The notes: generated by a model from the sequence alone, not told the origin. 64,000 bases of DNA from DASXKD01 sp963734725 (GCA_963734725.1 CAVTIX010000022.1:62001-126000); one strand, 5' to 3'; positions 45,681-54,912 are shown, numbered from the stretch's first letter. Program-made: numbers and translations.

Positions 45681-47008
45681 GCCCGGGGTACGACGCCCAC
45701 GCGACCGCCCGGTGGGCGGCGGAGCAGGGGAAGGAGGACCCGCCGGCGGAACACCGCCGCGGGCCCTTCGTCCGCGACCGGGCCCGGGTGCTGCATTCCT
45801 CCGCGCTGCGCAGGCTCGCCGCGAAGACCCAGGTGGTCGAGGTGGGCGTCGGCGATTTCCCGCGGACCAGGCTCACCCACTCGCTGGAGTGCGCGCAGAT
45901 CGGCCGGGAGTTCGGCGCCGAACTCGGGTGTGACCCGGACCTGGTGGACGCCGCCTGCCTGGCCCACGACCTGGGCCACCCGCCGTTCGGCCACAACGGT
46001 GAGCAGGCCCTGGCCAAGCTCGCCGCCGACTGTGGCGGGTTCGAGGGCAATGCGCAGAGCCTGCGGCTGCTCACCCGGCTGGAAGCGAAGGTGGCCGGGG
46101 CTGGCCTCAACCTCACCCGGGCCACCCTGGACGCGACGATCAAGTACCCGTGGGACGCCCCGCAGCACCAGGCCGCGACGCCACCGAAGTTCGGGTACTA
46201 CGCCGACGACGACGCTGCGTTTTGCTGGATAAAGGAGGATGCGCCCGACGGTCAGCTATGCCTGGAAGCTCAGGTGATGGACTGGGCCGACGACGTCGCG
46301 TACTCGGTGCACGACCTCGAAGACGGGCTGCACGCAGGCCACATCACGGTAGGCGCGCTGCACGGGGCGGCCGAGCGCGCCGCGCTCACCGAACTGGCCA
46401 GGACCCGCTACCTGCCACCCGGGGCGGCGACGGGCGCGGAGCTGGAGGATACGTTCGCCGGGCTGCTCGGGCTGCCGTTCTGGCCCGCGTCCTTCGACGG
46501 CGGCCCCGCCTCGCTGGCCGCGCTGAAGCACCTGACCAGCGAGCTGATCGGCCGGTTCTGCGGGAGCGCGCAGCGGGCCACGCTCGCCGCGGCCGCTGGC
46601 CGGTGGCCGCTCACCAGGTACGCCGCCGAGCTGGTGGTGCCCCGGCGGCAGCGGATGGAGTGCGCCCTGCTCAAGGCGGTGACCGCGCACTTCGTGATGA
46701 GCCGGGACGGGGTGGCCGCCCGCCAGGCCCGGCAGCGGGTTCTGATCGGTGAACTCGCGGCCGCGGTGCAGGCCGGCGCCCCGGGCACGCTGGACCCGGC
46801 GCTGCGGCCCGCCTACCTCGCGGCGGACACCGATGCGGAGCGCCTGCGGGTAGTGGTGGACCAAATCGCGTCGCTCACCGATACTTCTGCCATTACCTGG
46901 CATGATCGCCTATGCCGGGCCCGGCGGCCGGTGCCGCGGAACCAGCCGGCCGGTGCTTCATCCGCGGCAGCGGCGGCCGTGAGGAAAGGACCTGCTGATG
47001 CCCGCTGA
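45677..47008 (+). CDS. dgt: Deoxyguanosinetriphosphate triphosphohydrolase-like protein
   Basis: HD-domain dNTP triphosphohydrolase, 443 aa. Metal-site motifs are RTRLTHSLECAQIGREFG (H), CLAHDLGHPPFGHNGEQAL (HD) and the late D in QVMDWADDVAYSVHDLEDGL. It hydrolyses dNTP to deoxynucleoside and triphosphate. GTG 45677 overlaps the ppdK stop. The gene is typically linked to dnaG in actinobacteria; here a reductase and a HAD gene intervene. It overlaps the next gene by 11 bp. Confidence 0.92.
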   Translation: MSPGYDAHATARWAAEQGKEDPPAEHRRGPFVRDRARVLHSSALRRLAAKTQVVEVGVGDFPRTRLTHSLECAQIGREFGAELGCDPDLVDAACLAHDLGHPPFGHNGEQALAKLAADCGGFEGNAQSLRLLTRLEAKVAGAGLNLTRATLDATIKYPWDAPQHQAATPPKFGYYADDDAAFCWIKEDAPDGQLCLEAQVMDWADDVAYSVHDLEDGLHAGHITVGALHGAAERAALTELARTRYLPPGAATGAELEDTFAGLLGLPFWPASFDGGPASLAALKHLTSELIGRFCGSAQRATLAAAAGRWPLTRYAAELVVPRRQRMECALLKAVTAHFVMSRDGVAARQARQRVLIGELAAAVQAGAPGTLDPALRPAYLAADTDAERLRVVVDQIASLTDTSAITWHDRLCRARRPVPRNQPAGASSAAAAAVRKGPADAR

Positions 47009-48224
47009 ATCTACGTACGTCATAGTCGGCGCGAGCCTGACCGGGGCCAAGGCCGCGGAGACCCTCCGCGAGGAGGGGTTCGACGGGAACATCGTGCTGC
47101 TGGGGGAAGAGGACGAGCGCCCCTACGAACGGCCCCCGCTGTCCAAGGGGTACCTGCTCGGCAAGGACGACAGGTCTACCATCTTCGTGCACGAGGAAGG
47201 CTGGTACGCGGAGAACGGAGTGGACCTGCGGCTCGGCGTACGGGTGACCGCGTTGGATCCGGGCGCCAAGCAGGTGTCCCTGGCCGGCGGCGGGACCGTG
47301 GCCTACGACCGGCTGCTGCTGGCCACCGGCGCGTCCCCGCGCCGCCTCAACGCGCCGGGCGGCGACCTCGACGGCATCATGTACCTGCGCCGGGTGGGCG
47401 ACAGCGAGCGCCTGCAGGCCGCGCTGCGCGGCGTCGGCCAGGTGGTGACCGTCGGCGGAGGCTGGATCGGGCTGGAGGTGACCGCCGCCGCCAGGGAAGC
47501 CGGCTGCGAGGTAACCGTGGTCGAGCCCGAGCCCGTCGCGCTGCACCGGCAACTCGGCCCCGAACTCGGCGGGGTGTTCACCGACCTGCACAAGGAGCAC
47601 GGGGTGGTGTTCCGGACCCGGGAGTCGGTCACCGAGTTCCGCGGCTCGGGTGGCAAGGTCAACGGGGCAGTCACTTCCTCGGGGGCGCTGCTTCCCGCGG
47701 ACCTCGTGGTGGTCGGCATCGGGGCGATCCCCGCCACCGGCCTGGCCTCCGACGCAGGCCTGGACGTCGGCAACGGCGTCATCGTGGATGCCGGGCTGCA
47801 CACCTCGGCGCCCGATGTGTTCGCGGCCGGGGACGTCGCCAACGCCTACCACCCCCTTTACGGCAAGCACGTCCGCGTCGAGCACTGGGCCAACGCGCTG
47901 AACGGCGGCCCGGCGGCGGCCAGGTCCATGCTGGGCCAGGGGGTCAGCTATGACGCGGTGCCGTACTTCTACAGCGACCAGTACGACCTGGGCATGGAAG
48001 CGGCCGGGCTCCCCGAGCCGGATACCTACGACCAGGTCGTGTACCGGGGTGACCTGGCAGGGCGCGAGTTCGTCGCGTTCTGGCTGTCCGACGGCATGGT
48101 CATGGCCGGGATGAACGTCAACGTGTGGGACGTGAACGACGATATCCAGGCGCTGATCCGGTCCCGTCGCAGGGTGGCCGAAGCGCGCCTAGCCGACCTG
48201 GACGTAGCCATCCCCGACCTCTAA
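46998..48224 (+). CDS. FAD-dependent pyridine nucleotide-disulfide oxidoreductase (ferredoxin/putidaredoxin reductase type)
   Basis: A 408-aa flavoprotein with two Rossmann folds: FAD site TYVIVGASLTGAKAAETLRE, NAD(P)H site VVTVGGGWIGLEVTAAAREA, and the FAD-binding segment TSAPDVFAAGDVANAYHP. A C-terminal reductase domain follows (HVRVEHWANALNGGPAAARS). This matches the ferredoxin-NAD(P) reductase group that serves oxygenases and P450s. No partner ferredoxin or P450 is in the window. The ATG overlaps the dgt 3' end by 11 bp, with AGGAAAGGACC just upstream. Confidence 0.9.
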   Translation: MPAESTYVIVGASLTGAKAAETLREEGFDGNIVLLGEEDERPYERPPLSKGYLLGKDDRSTIFVHEEGWYAENGVDLRLGVRVTALDPGAKQVSLAGGGTVAYDRLLLATGASPRRLNAPGGDLDGIMYLRRVGDSERLQAALRGVGQVVTVGGGWIGLEVTAAAREAGCEVTVVEPEPVALHRQLGPELGGVFTDLHKEHGVVFRTRESVTEFRGSGGKVNGAVTSSGALLPADLVVVGIGAIPATGLASDAGLDVGNGVIVDAGLHTSAPDVFAAGDVANAYHPLYGKHVRVEHWANALNGGPAAARSMLGQGVSYDAVPYFYSDQYDLGMEAAGLPEPDTYDQVVYRGDLAGREFVAFWLSDGMVMAGMNVNVWDVNDDIQALIRSRRRVAEARLADLDVAIPDL

Positions 48225-48248
48225 CCCCGCCCCCGTCCCGTCCCCCGT

Positions 48249-48313
48249 GGGTTCCTTGATCACGGACGATTACTTGCGTTTCCGCGGCGGTGTCGTCCGT
48301 GATCAAGGAACCC
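48249..48313. terminator. Perfect 21-bp inverted repeat (GTTCCTTGATCACGG family)
   Basis: GGGTTCCTTGATCACGGACG plus A, a 23-base loop, T plus CGTCCGTGATCAAGGAACCC. Perfect arms of 21 bp lie between convergent genes; the right arm contains the HAD stop codon. One arm recurs at about 24466. Probably a bidirectional terminator and a dispersed repeat. Confidence 0.75.
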
Positions 48314-49091
48314 CGAGGATTGCGGAGAGGACTGCGGCGGTGTCGGTGAGGTCGGGCAGCACGGCATCCGCCCCGGACTCGGCGAGCTTGCCCGCGCTGG
48401 TCCCGCCGGTGGCCACGGCCACCGCGCGGGCGCCGGTCGCCTGCGCGGCGGCCACGTCCAGCGGCGTGTCACCGACCAGCACCGTGCTCGTCCCGGCGAA
48501 CCTCCTGCCGTACTTCCGGGCGGCGTTACCCCGGGCCAGGTGCACCAGTTCGGACCGGATTTCGTGCGCGTCGCCGTAGGCGCCAGTCTCCAGGTCGAGG
48601 TTGGCGTCCAGGCCAACCGCGCCGAGCTTCATCTCGGCCATTCGCCGGACGTTCCCGGTGAGCACCGACTGCACCACGCGCACGTCCGTCGCGCCGTCCC
48701 CGGCGCCGTCCCAGCCGGGGGAAAGGCTCCCCTGGCCGGCGCCCGTGCGGCCTGCGCCGTCCCGGCCGGGCGCGAAGGCGGCCAGCGCGTCCAGCGCCGC
48801 GGCCGCGCCGGGTAGCGCACGGCTGTGCTGGACGGCCAGCTCATGGCCTGTGGGCGCCAGCGCAGCCAGCTTGGCCAGGAACTGGTCCAGGTGTTTGCGC
48901 GGCTCGGGGATCCCGGCGCGGGCCAGGGTGTCGAGCACGATCGCGCGGTCGGTGCGCCCGGCCATTTCCGCCGCGCTGGGCAGTTCCGTGCCGAACATGT
49001 CGCGGAACACCATCCGGTACAGGCGCGTGCCGACACCACCGGCGTTGATCAGGGTGAAATCGATGTCCCAGAGCACCAGCAGCCAGCGCAC
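48303..49091 (-). CDS. HAD-family hydrolase/phosphatase with low-complexity insert
   Basis: A 262-aa haloacid-dehalogenase-type hydrolase. Motif I is VLWDIDFTLINAGG (D-x-D, D9/D11 region; note LWDID rather than FDLDGTL), motif II is VVQSVLTGN (T), the Lys lies in AARKYGRRFAG, and motif IV is STVLVGDTPLDVAAA. A Gly/Asp/Ser-rich insert (about residues 133-158) lies between the cap region and motif II. GTG 49091 starts VRWLLVLWDID. Convergent with the reductase gene. Substrate unknown. Confidence 0.88.
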   Translation of the reverse strand: MRWLLVLWDIDFTLINAGGVGTRLYRMVFRDMFGTELPSAAEMAGRTDRAIVLDTLARAGIPEPRKHLDQFLAKLAALAPTGHELAVQHSRALPGAAAALDALAAFAPGRDGAGRTGAGQGSLSPGWDGAGDGATDVRVVQSVLTGNVRRMAEMKLGAVGLDANLDLETGAYGDAHEIRSELVHLARGNAARKYGRRFAGTSTVLVGDTPLDVAAAQATGARAVAVATGGTSAGKLAESGADAVLPDLTDTAAVLSAILGVP

Positions 49092-49209
49092 GCGGCGACG
49101 ATAGCAGGCGTGCCCAAACCGACCGCGCCGTGTGCCCGGCGGACCCGCAAAGTGTGGGCAGCGAAGACTAGACTCGCCGCGACGGGGAGCGCTGGAGCGA
49201 GGGGTGTGA

Positions 49210-51292
49210 GTGGCAGGCCGGATCCGTGACGAGGACATCGTGATGGTCCGCGAGCAATCGCCCATCGCCGATGTGATCGGTGAATACCTCCAGCTCCGCA
49301 ACGCCGGCGGCGGCTCGCTCAAGGGGCTGTGCCCGTTCCACGACGAGAAGACCCCGTCCTTCAATGTGACCCCGGCCCGTGGCCTGTGGTACTGCTTCTC
49401 CTGCGCGGACGGCGGCGACGTCATCAAATTCGTGGAGAAGGTTGACAACCTCTCCTTCCCTGAGGCAGTCGAGCATCTCGCCGCCCGCGCCAGCATCGAG
49501 CTGACCTATGAGCAGGGCGGTCACGTGCCCGGCCATGAGCACAGCCAGCGGCGCCGGCTGCTCGCCGCGAACCAGGCGGCCGCCGAATTCTACGCCGACC
49601 GGCTGGACGCGCCCGCCGCGGCCCCAGCGCGGGACTTCCTCTCCGAGCGCGGGTTTGAGCTGGCCGACGCGGAGCGATTCGGCTGCGGTTACGCGCCCGC
49701 CGAATGGGAGGCGCTCACCCGGCATTTGCGCGGCCGCGGGTTCACCGACGCCGAGCTGCTGCTGTCCGGGCTGGCCAGCCAGGGCAGGCGCGGCCCGGTG
49801 GACCGGTTCCGCGGGCGGCTACTCTGGCCGATCCGGGACCTGACCGGCGACGTGATCGCGTTCGGCGCGCGGAAGCTGGACCCCGATGACAACGGGCCCA
49901 AGTACCTGAACACGCCCGAGACGCCGCTGTTCAAGAAGAGCTCGGTGCTGTACGGGGCGGACCTCGCCAAGCGGGAGATTGCGCACCAGCGGAAAGCGGT
50001 GATCGTCGAGGGCTACACCGACGTGATGGCCTGCCACCTGTCCGGGGTGCCGACGGCGGTCGCCACCAGCGGCACCTCGTTCGGCGACGGCCACGTCAAG
50101 CTGCTGCGCCGGCTGCTGATGGACGCCGACCAGTTTCTCGGTGAGGTGGTGTTCACCTTCGACGGGGACGCCGCCGGGCAGCGAGCCGTGCTGCGGGCGT
50201 TCGACCTGGAGGAACGGTTCGTCACGCAGACCTTCGTGGCGGTGCAGCCCGATGGCCTGGATCCGTGCGACCTGCGGTGCAAGCACGGGCCGGAGGCCGT
50301 GCGGGACCTGGTGGCCCGGCGCGTTCCGGTGTTCGAGTTCGCCATCCGCAGCGAACTGGACAAGTACGACCTGGACACCAACGAGGGACGGCTTGCCGCG
50401 CTGGATGCGGCCGCCCGCGTCATCGCCCGGATCAAGGACCGTGGCCTGCGCGACCGGTACGCGGTCAGCCTGGACCGGTGGCTCGGCATGCTGGATGAGG
50501 AGTTCGTGCTTGCCCGGGTCCGCGAGCACGCCGCCCGCGCGCCTGCCGGGCCGCGGCGAGCTTTCCCCGAGCCGGTGGCCGGGGGCGGCCGGGGAGCCGG
50601 CAGGCCAGGAGGACCGCGCGGTCCGGGCGCCGTGGCGATCAGCGGCGCGTGGCGGGCCCGCTCGTGGCGGGCCGGCTCGTGGCGGGCCTGGTCCGGCCGG
50701 CGGCCCTGGTGTCCATGGCGGGCCGGGGGCGGCCGCCGTCCGGGGCGGCGCCGTGGCTGGCGGCCCTGGTGCGCCCGGCAGCCCGGCCGAGAGCGTTCCC
50801 TACGACGTTGGCGACCCAGTGATCCAAGTGGAGCGGGAGGCGCTGAAGCTGGCCGTGCAGCGACCGGCGCTGTGCGGTCCCGCGTTCGACGTCCTCGGCC
50901 CGGCTGCGTTCACCGCGCCGCCACACGCCGCCGTGCGTGAGCTGATCGACGGCTGTGGCGGGGCCCGGGGCGCGGCCAGCGCGCAGGAGTGGGTGGCCCG
51001 GCTGCGGGACGCGGCCCCGGACGACCAGGTCCGCGGGTTCGTGACCCGGCTGGCCGTGGAGGCGCTGTGGGTGCCCCGGGCCGACGGTGAGCCGGATGCG
51101 CGCTACGCGGACGCGGTGCTGGCCCGGGTCGAAGAACTCGCGGTCAGCCGCAGGATCGCCGAGGTAAAGTCGCGGTTGCAGCGGCTCAATCCGGTGGACG
51201 CCCAGCCCGAGTACAACCGGACATTCGGTGATCTGGTCGCGCTGGAACAGCGCCGCAAGGCGCTGGTCGAGAAGGCCGCCGGGGCGTTCTAA
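49210..51292 (+). CDS. dnaG: DNA primase DnaG, frame change in the linker
   Basis: Primase for lagging-strand RNA primers. The N-terminal zinc-binding domain has GLCPFHDEKTPSFNV and WYCFSCADGGD. The RNAP/TOPRIM core has FGARKLDPDDNGPKYLNTPE, KAVIVEGYTDVMACHLSG and VVFTFDGDAAGQRA. The C-terminal DnaB-interacting domain (VEREALKLAVQRPALCGPAF to the end) is in the +1 frame relative to the start. The span is 2083 nt, one more than a multiple of three. Frame 1 is convincing up to about 50525 and the other frame from about 50650 (Gly/Pro-rich linker). The change falls in a G/C-rich linker with 15-bp repeats. Sequencing error or real frameshift cannot be told apart. Confidence 0.88.
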
Positions 51293-51438
51293 CGGGTATC
51301 CGCTTGAATACGCCCGGTTCGCGGCGGAAAAGCCTGGTTCGTGGTACGTATCTGACTTCGGGCTGTCAGCGTTACGTGTCAGCAGGTGACAAAATTAAGC
51401 CCACCAGAACCAGGGCTCCCTGGCGCACACTGGGTTCC

Positions 51439-52599
51439 GTGACTTTTACGTTACTATCCTCCGCGCGACGGCTCGGTGACCCCGTGACGGACCTGATAGC
51501 AAGGGCCCGGGAGCAGGGCGCCGTGGCAGTCGGAGACATCGCCGTCGCCATCGATTCGAGCGACATGCCTGCTCAGGCGCTCGATGGCATCGTGCGCATG
51601 CTCACCGCCGAAGGCATCGAGGTGGTGGACGCCGCTCACGAGGATGCGGAGCCCCCGCCGTCTGGTGAGCAGGTCGAAGAGCCACGTCGGCCGGTCACCG
51701 GTGATCTTGTCCGGATCTACCTGCGCGAGATCGGCCGGGTCCCGCTGCTGACAGCCGAAGGAGAGGTCGAACTGGCCAAGGCGATCGAAGCCGGCCTGTT
51801 CGCCGAGGAGAAACTGCACGGGGGATTCCCGCTGGGCGACGCCGAACGCGCCGAGCTGGCCCTGCTCGCCGGCGAAGGGCTGCGTGCTAAGCAACGGCTG
51901 ATCGAGGCGAACCTCCGGCTTGTGGTGTCCATCGCCAAGCGGTACATCGGCCGTGGCCTGGGCTTCCTCGACCTGATCCAGGAGGGGAACCTCGGGCTGA
52001 TCCGCGCGGTGGAGAAGTTCGACTACACCAAGGGCTATAAGTTCTCCACCTACGCGACCTGGTGGATCCGGCAGGCGATCACCCGGGCCATCGCCGACCA
52101 GGCCCGCACCATCCGGATCCCGGTGCACATGGTGGAAACGATCAACAAGATGGCCCGCGTGCAGCGCCAGCTGCACCAGGCACTGGGCCGGGAGGCGCTC
52201 CCGGACGAGATCGCCGCCGAGATGGGGCTGCCGGTGGAACGCGTGGCGGAGATCCAGCGCATCGCGCAGGAACCGGTGTCCCTGCAGGCGCCGATCGGCG
52301 AGGAGGACTCCGACCTCGGCGACTTCATCGAGGACACCGATGCCGTGGTTCCTATGGAGGCGGCAGCGTTCATCATGCTGCAGGACCAGCTCACTGAGAT
52401 CCTGGACGCCCTCTCCGGCCGGGAGCAGAAGATCATCCAGCTCAGGTTTGGCCTGACCGACGGCCACCCCCGGACCCTGGAGGAGGTCGGCCGGGAGTTC
52501 GGTGTCACCAGGGAGCGGATCCGTCAGATCGAGTCCAAGACCCTGGCCAAACTGCGGCACCCCAGCCGCGCCCAGTTGCTCCGCGGCTATCTAGGGTGA
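51439..52599 (+). CDS. rpoD: Primary-type RNA polymerase sigma factor (RpoD/SigA-like)
   Basis: About 386 aa. A region 1.1-like start (DLIARAREQGAVAVGDIAVA) is followed by region 1.2 (DLVRIYLREIGRVPLLTAEG). Region 2: LRLVVSIAKRYIGRGLGFLD and KGYKFSTYATWWIRQAITRA. Region 3: DEIAAEMGLPVERVAEIQRI. Region 4 HTH: EEVGREFGVTRERIRQIESK. The protein is short for an actinobacterial HrdB/SigA, lacking the long acidic N-terminus, so it may be a second principal-like factor. The start is uncertain (GTG 51439 or GTG 51484; TTG 51304 opens the frame). It follows dnaG, a classic dnaG-rpoD arrangement. Confidence 0.9.
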   Translation: MTFTLLSSARRLGDPVTDLIARAREQGAVAVGDIAVAIDSSDMPAQALDGIVRMLTAEGIEVVDAAHEDAEPPPSGEQVEEPRRPVTGDLVRIYLREIGRVPLLTAEGEVELAKAIEAGLFAEEKLHGGFPLGDAERAELALLAGEGLRAKQRLIEANLRLVVSIAKRYIGRGLGFLDLIQEGNLGLIRAVEKFDYTKGYKFSTYATWWIRQAITRAIADQARTIRIPVHMVETINKMARVQRQLHQALGREALPDEIAAEMGLPVERVAEIQRIAQEPVSLQAPIGEEDSDLGDFIEDTDAVVPMEAAAFIMLQDQLTEILDALSGREQKIIQLRFGLTDGHPRTLEEVGREFGVTRERIRQIESKTLAKLRHPSRAQLLRGYLG

Positions 52600-52660
52600 C
52601 ATGCTCCCGGCTCTAGTGCTCTGACCTGCAAGGACACCCGGGAAATGCGGGTCAGTTGCG

Positions 52661-52990
52661 GAGCACCAGGAGGAGCGTGCCCTCCGCCCGGATGAGCGCC
52701 ACGAATGGGAGCTGAACAAAGCCGATATCGCGTATGAGAAGGGCTGCTGGGAGGCGCATGAGCGCGCCCGGGAGAAGTACTTCCGGCTGCTGAACGAGCT
52801 GGCCGAGGTGGAGAAGCCTTCCCTTGGGCTGCCGGTGCGGTCTGGGTTCCGCGACAGGGACGACCCGTATGCCGACCCGCGGGAAGATGACGGCTCCTTG
52901 GCGTGGGCTGAGAAGCAGAAGGAGCGCGCCGACAAGGACCGCCGCAAGGACACGGAGTCCCGCAAGTTCAACTGCCCGGAGGGGCTGTGA
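52661..52990 (+). pseudogene. Hypothetical ORF fragment without a start codon
   Basis: A convincing coding frame (EHQEERALRPDERHEWELNK...KDTESRKFNCPEGL) rich in Glu, Arg and Lys and probably helical. The frame has no ATG, GTG or TTG between the preceding in-frame stop (52622) and GTG 52805. The N-terminus therefore seems to be missing. Its stop overlaps the GTG of the next fragment (GTGA), suggesting a former operon. Unrecognised; lies at the left edge of the accessory region. Confidence 0.55.
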
Positions 52991-53200
52991 TGCGCCTGGT
53001 CAAGCCGCGGGCTGCCTCGGCGCAGGACGAAGTGGCGGAGCTGCACGCCAACATCCGGTTGATGATCGACAAGCTGGGCGGCCTGGTTCACGCCATCGAG
53101 TTGTGCTCGCACCGGGCGGCGCTGGGCGCTGCTGGGGAGCTGGCCCGGGAGTACCGCCGCCCCTACGTGACGGCGGTCGGCGGGCGTGCCGCCCCCCGAT
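52987..53200 (+). pseudogene. Truncated hypothetical ORF
   Basis: Begins GTGATGCGCCTGGTC, overlapping the stop of the previous fragment. About 70 residues look coding (RLVKPRAASAQDEVAELHAN, MIDKLGGLVHAIELCSHRAA), after which the open frame continues only as antisense of the minus-strand LTD gene. The native 3' end seems to have been replaced. No family recognised. Confidence 0.5.
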
Positions 53201-53202
53201 GG

Positions 53203-53670
53203 CTAAGCGCAGTTTTTGGAGCTATTACTTTCACCCGGGTCGCTGTAGGCGCAATGGTCGATCTCATTGCCGTGGTTGTCTCTCAGCGTTGCCTTGTCCC
53301 CATCGTTGTTCCACACATACGCGGAACGGCCCCAGTACCGGTCGGTCTGGGTGCGCCTGCCTTTGCCGGTGTGGATCTTCACAAAGCCGTGGGCCTTGAT
53401 CGTGAAGGCGGCGAACTTGAAGACGTGACCCGCTCTGTCACGCACTGTCCAGTTTGTCAGGGTGATCCGTGATCCGGACGAGTTGTGCAGCTGAACCCAC
53501 TCGGCGTTGAGGCTGGCGTTGCTCCCGTTGTCCGGCCCCGGGGAGTTGTAGAAGATCGCGTCGATCTGCACTCGAAAGGCCGCCTCGGCCGGCGAGCCGG
53601 ACATGATGACCAGCCCCAGCGCCATGACAATCCCAGCGAGCGCCGCCCAGACTCCCATGATTTTTCTCAT
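53203..53670 (-). CDS. Secreted lamin-tail-domain (LTD) protein
   Basis: A 155-aa protein with a signal peptide (MRKIMGVWAALAGIVMALGL...AEAAF) and one LTD domain. The domain shows VQIDAIFYNSPGPDNG, NAEWVQLHNSSGSRITLTNW, TVRDRAGHVFKFAAFTI and the terminal WNNDGDKATLRDNHGNEID. LTD domains are Ig-like folds found in extracellular proteins, nucleases and cell-wall proteins of actinomycetes. ATG 53670 is preceded by GGAGGGG. Its 3' end abuts a truncated plus-strand ORF. Confidence 0.9.
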   Translation of the reverse strand: MRKIMGVWAALAGIVMALGLVIMSGSPAEAAFRVQIDAIFYNSPGPDNGSNASLNAEWVQLHNSSGSRITLTNWTVRDRAGHVFKFAAFTIKAHGFVKIHTGKGRRTQTDRYWGRSAYVWNNDGDKATLRDNHGNEIDHCAYSDPGESNSSKNCA

Positions 53671-53869
53671 GACATCCCCTCCTACATGTTTGCGGTCCGC
53701 TTTGTTGGCGAGACCCTTGGACTCGACGGTCACGGAAGAGCGCAGCGACTGCCATCGCGCACGGGCGAAAGCCCCGGAGGCAGTCACCTAACGTCCCCAA
53801 TCCGTTGCGCGACATGCCCGTCAAAGTGGGCTTTACACCTCGAAGGGCAGCGGATTACCGTCCCGCGAG
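53671..53869. other. Spacer upstream of the LTD gene
   Basis: About 200 bp containing the LTD promoter. No supported gene. Confidence 0.4.
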
Positions 53870-54070
53870 CATCCGGGCCAGACCACCGAGCACGGGCACG
53901 CGTGGGGGGCCTGGCCGGGTTCTCGTGTCCTTCACCCGTTGCGACTGTCCGCCCGTGCGGGCTGCGTACGGGGAGACGGGGGACTCGGGCACCTGACGGT
54001 CGCCTGCCGGGTGTCCGGCTGCCGGTCGGTGTGGCACGACCCGCCGCACGAGCCGGGGGCGTGTGGTTAG
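53870..54070 (+). pseudogene. Degenerate copy A of the GRVLV Cys/Trp-rich family
   Basis: Three frames hold consecutive pieces of the family seen intact at 54625-54912: EHGHAWG, then GPGRVLVSFTRCDCPPVRAA, then GHLTVACRVSGCRSVWHDPP plus HEPGACG. At least two frameshifts separate them. The final stop overlaps the stop of the convergent gene 54067-54390. Confidence 0.65.
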
Positions 54071-54390
54071 TCTTGGTCCCGGTAGCCCATCTCGTGCCTG
54101 AGCCGTTGCAGCTCGGCGTCGGCCTGCTGCCGGTCGTCCGCGGTCAACTTGAAAAGAGCCCGCGCAATCTCATCTTCGGACATGCCGAGATGACGCCCGT
54201 GCTCTTCAGGAGTCATTGCGGCGATGCGCCACCGTTCGGCTAGTTCTTCCAGTTGATCGCGTTCGCGCCGCTCCAGAGCCTGCTGCTCGGCGGGGGTGAG
54301 AGCACGTGCCGCAGGGCGGCGGGCCCGTTTGCGTCTGCGCCTGCCCCCGAAGCTGACCCAGAACGGTCCCAGGTGCACGCCGAACCTCAT
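54067..54390 (-). CDS. Hypothetical basic/helical protein
   Basis: A 107-aa protein. It starts MRFGVHLGPFWVSFGGRRRR, then a basic stretch, then a long charged helix (ALTPAEQQALERRERDQLEE...LKLTADDRQQADAELQRLRH). The N-terminal MRFGVHLGPFWVSFGG resembles short N-terminal motifs of some actinomycete hypothetical proteins; no function can be given. GGAGGGGCT lies directly before ATG 54390. It overlaps the degenerate copy A ORF at its 3' end. Confidence 0.7.
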   Translation of the reverse strand: MRFGVHLGPFWVSFGGRRRRKRARRPAARALTPAEQQALERRERDQLEELAERWRIAAMTPEEHGRHLGMSEDEIARALFKLTADDRQQADAELQRLRHEMGYRDQD

Positions 54391-54624
54391 AGCCCCTCCC
54401 CCCATGGCCGGACGGTTATGAGACGTCTAAGCCGTGCTCGCGGTTGACGCAGGCGACGCCGCCGCGGGGATGGTGGTCCCGGGCTCAGAGCGCCTGCCTG
54501 GCATCCTCGATTGTGTGGTTAGCGAGGCGTGAGAACGCCGGGAGGCGATGCGCCAACTGGCCGAACACCTGGACCGCCTGACCGGCTAGTGGCACCTCAC
54601 CGCACACGTGTTCTAATCTTCCTT
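54391..54624. other. Spacer with small ORF remnants
   Basis: Contains a minus-strand remnant (VNREHGLDVS before a stop, around 54420-54445) that matches the C-terminus of the ORF at 55673-55807. A plus-strand remnant, MRQLAEHLDRLTG then stop, lies near 54549-54590. Both look like gene ends cut from longer genes. Confidence 0.45.
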
Positions 54625-54912
54625 GTGAGCGTGGAACGGCCAGACTGGTGGCCCTACCCGGAGCGGTGCGAGAACGGGCACGAATGGGGGCCCGGCCGGG
54701 TGCTGGTGGTGTGGCAGCGGTGCCGCCGCCCGGGCGCTCAGACGCTGCACCCGGACCGGGCCATCTGGGGGCACTTCACGGTCACCTGCCGGGAGCCGGG
54801 CTGCCGGTCGGTGTGGCACAACCCGCCGCACAAGCCCGCGAAGGACCCGCGGGCCGACGGCGACCGTCTGGCCCGCGGGTCGGATGTAGAGCCAAGGGCT
54901 CGCGGCGGTTAG
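54625..54912 (+). CDS. Small Cys/Trp/His-rich protein, intact copy B of the GRVLV family
   Basis: A 95-aa protein starting VSVERPDWWPYPERCENGHE then WGPGRVLVVWQRCRRPGAQT. The core is FTVTCREPGCRSVWHNPPHK and the tail is charged. Four cysteines (CENGH, RC, TC, GC) and conserved His/Trp suggest a small metal-binding fold, which is an inference. GTG 54625 is the likely start. The stop overlaps the convergent barrel-protein stop (54909-54912). Decayed relatives are at 53870-54070 and 57180-57346. Confidence 0.75.
   Translation: MSVERPDWWPYPERCENGHEWGPGRVLVVWQRCRRPGAQTLHPDRAIWGHFTVTCREPGCRSVWHNPPHKPAKDPRADGDRLARGSDVEPRARGG

Noticed and set aside
49092..49209. tRNA or small RNA gene before dnaG
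   Set aside because: No cloverleaf or conserved structure visible; only a TAGACT-like -10 box near 49169.
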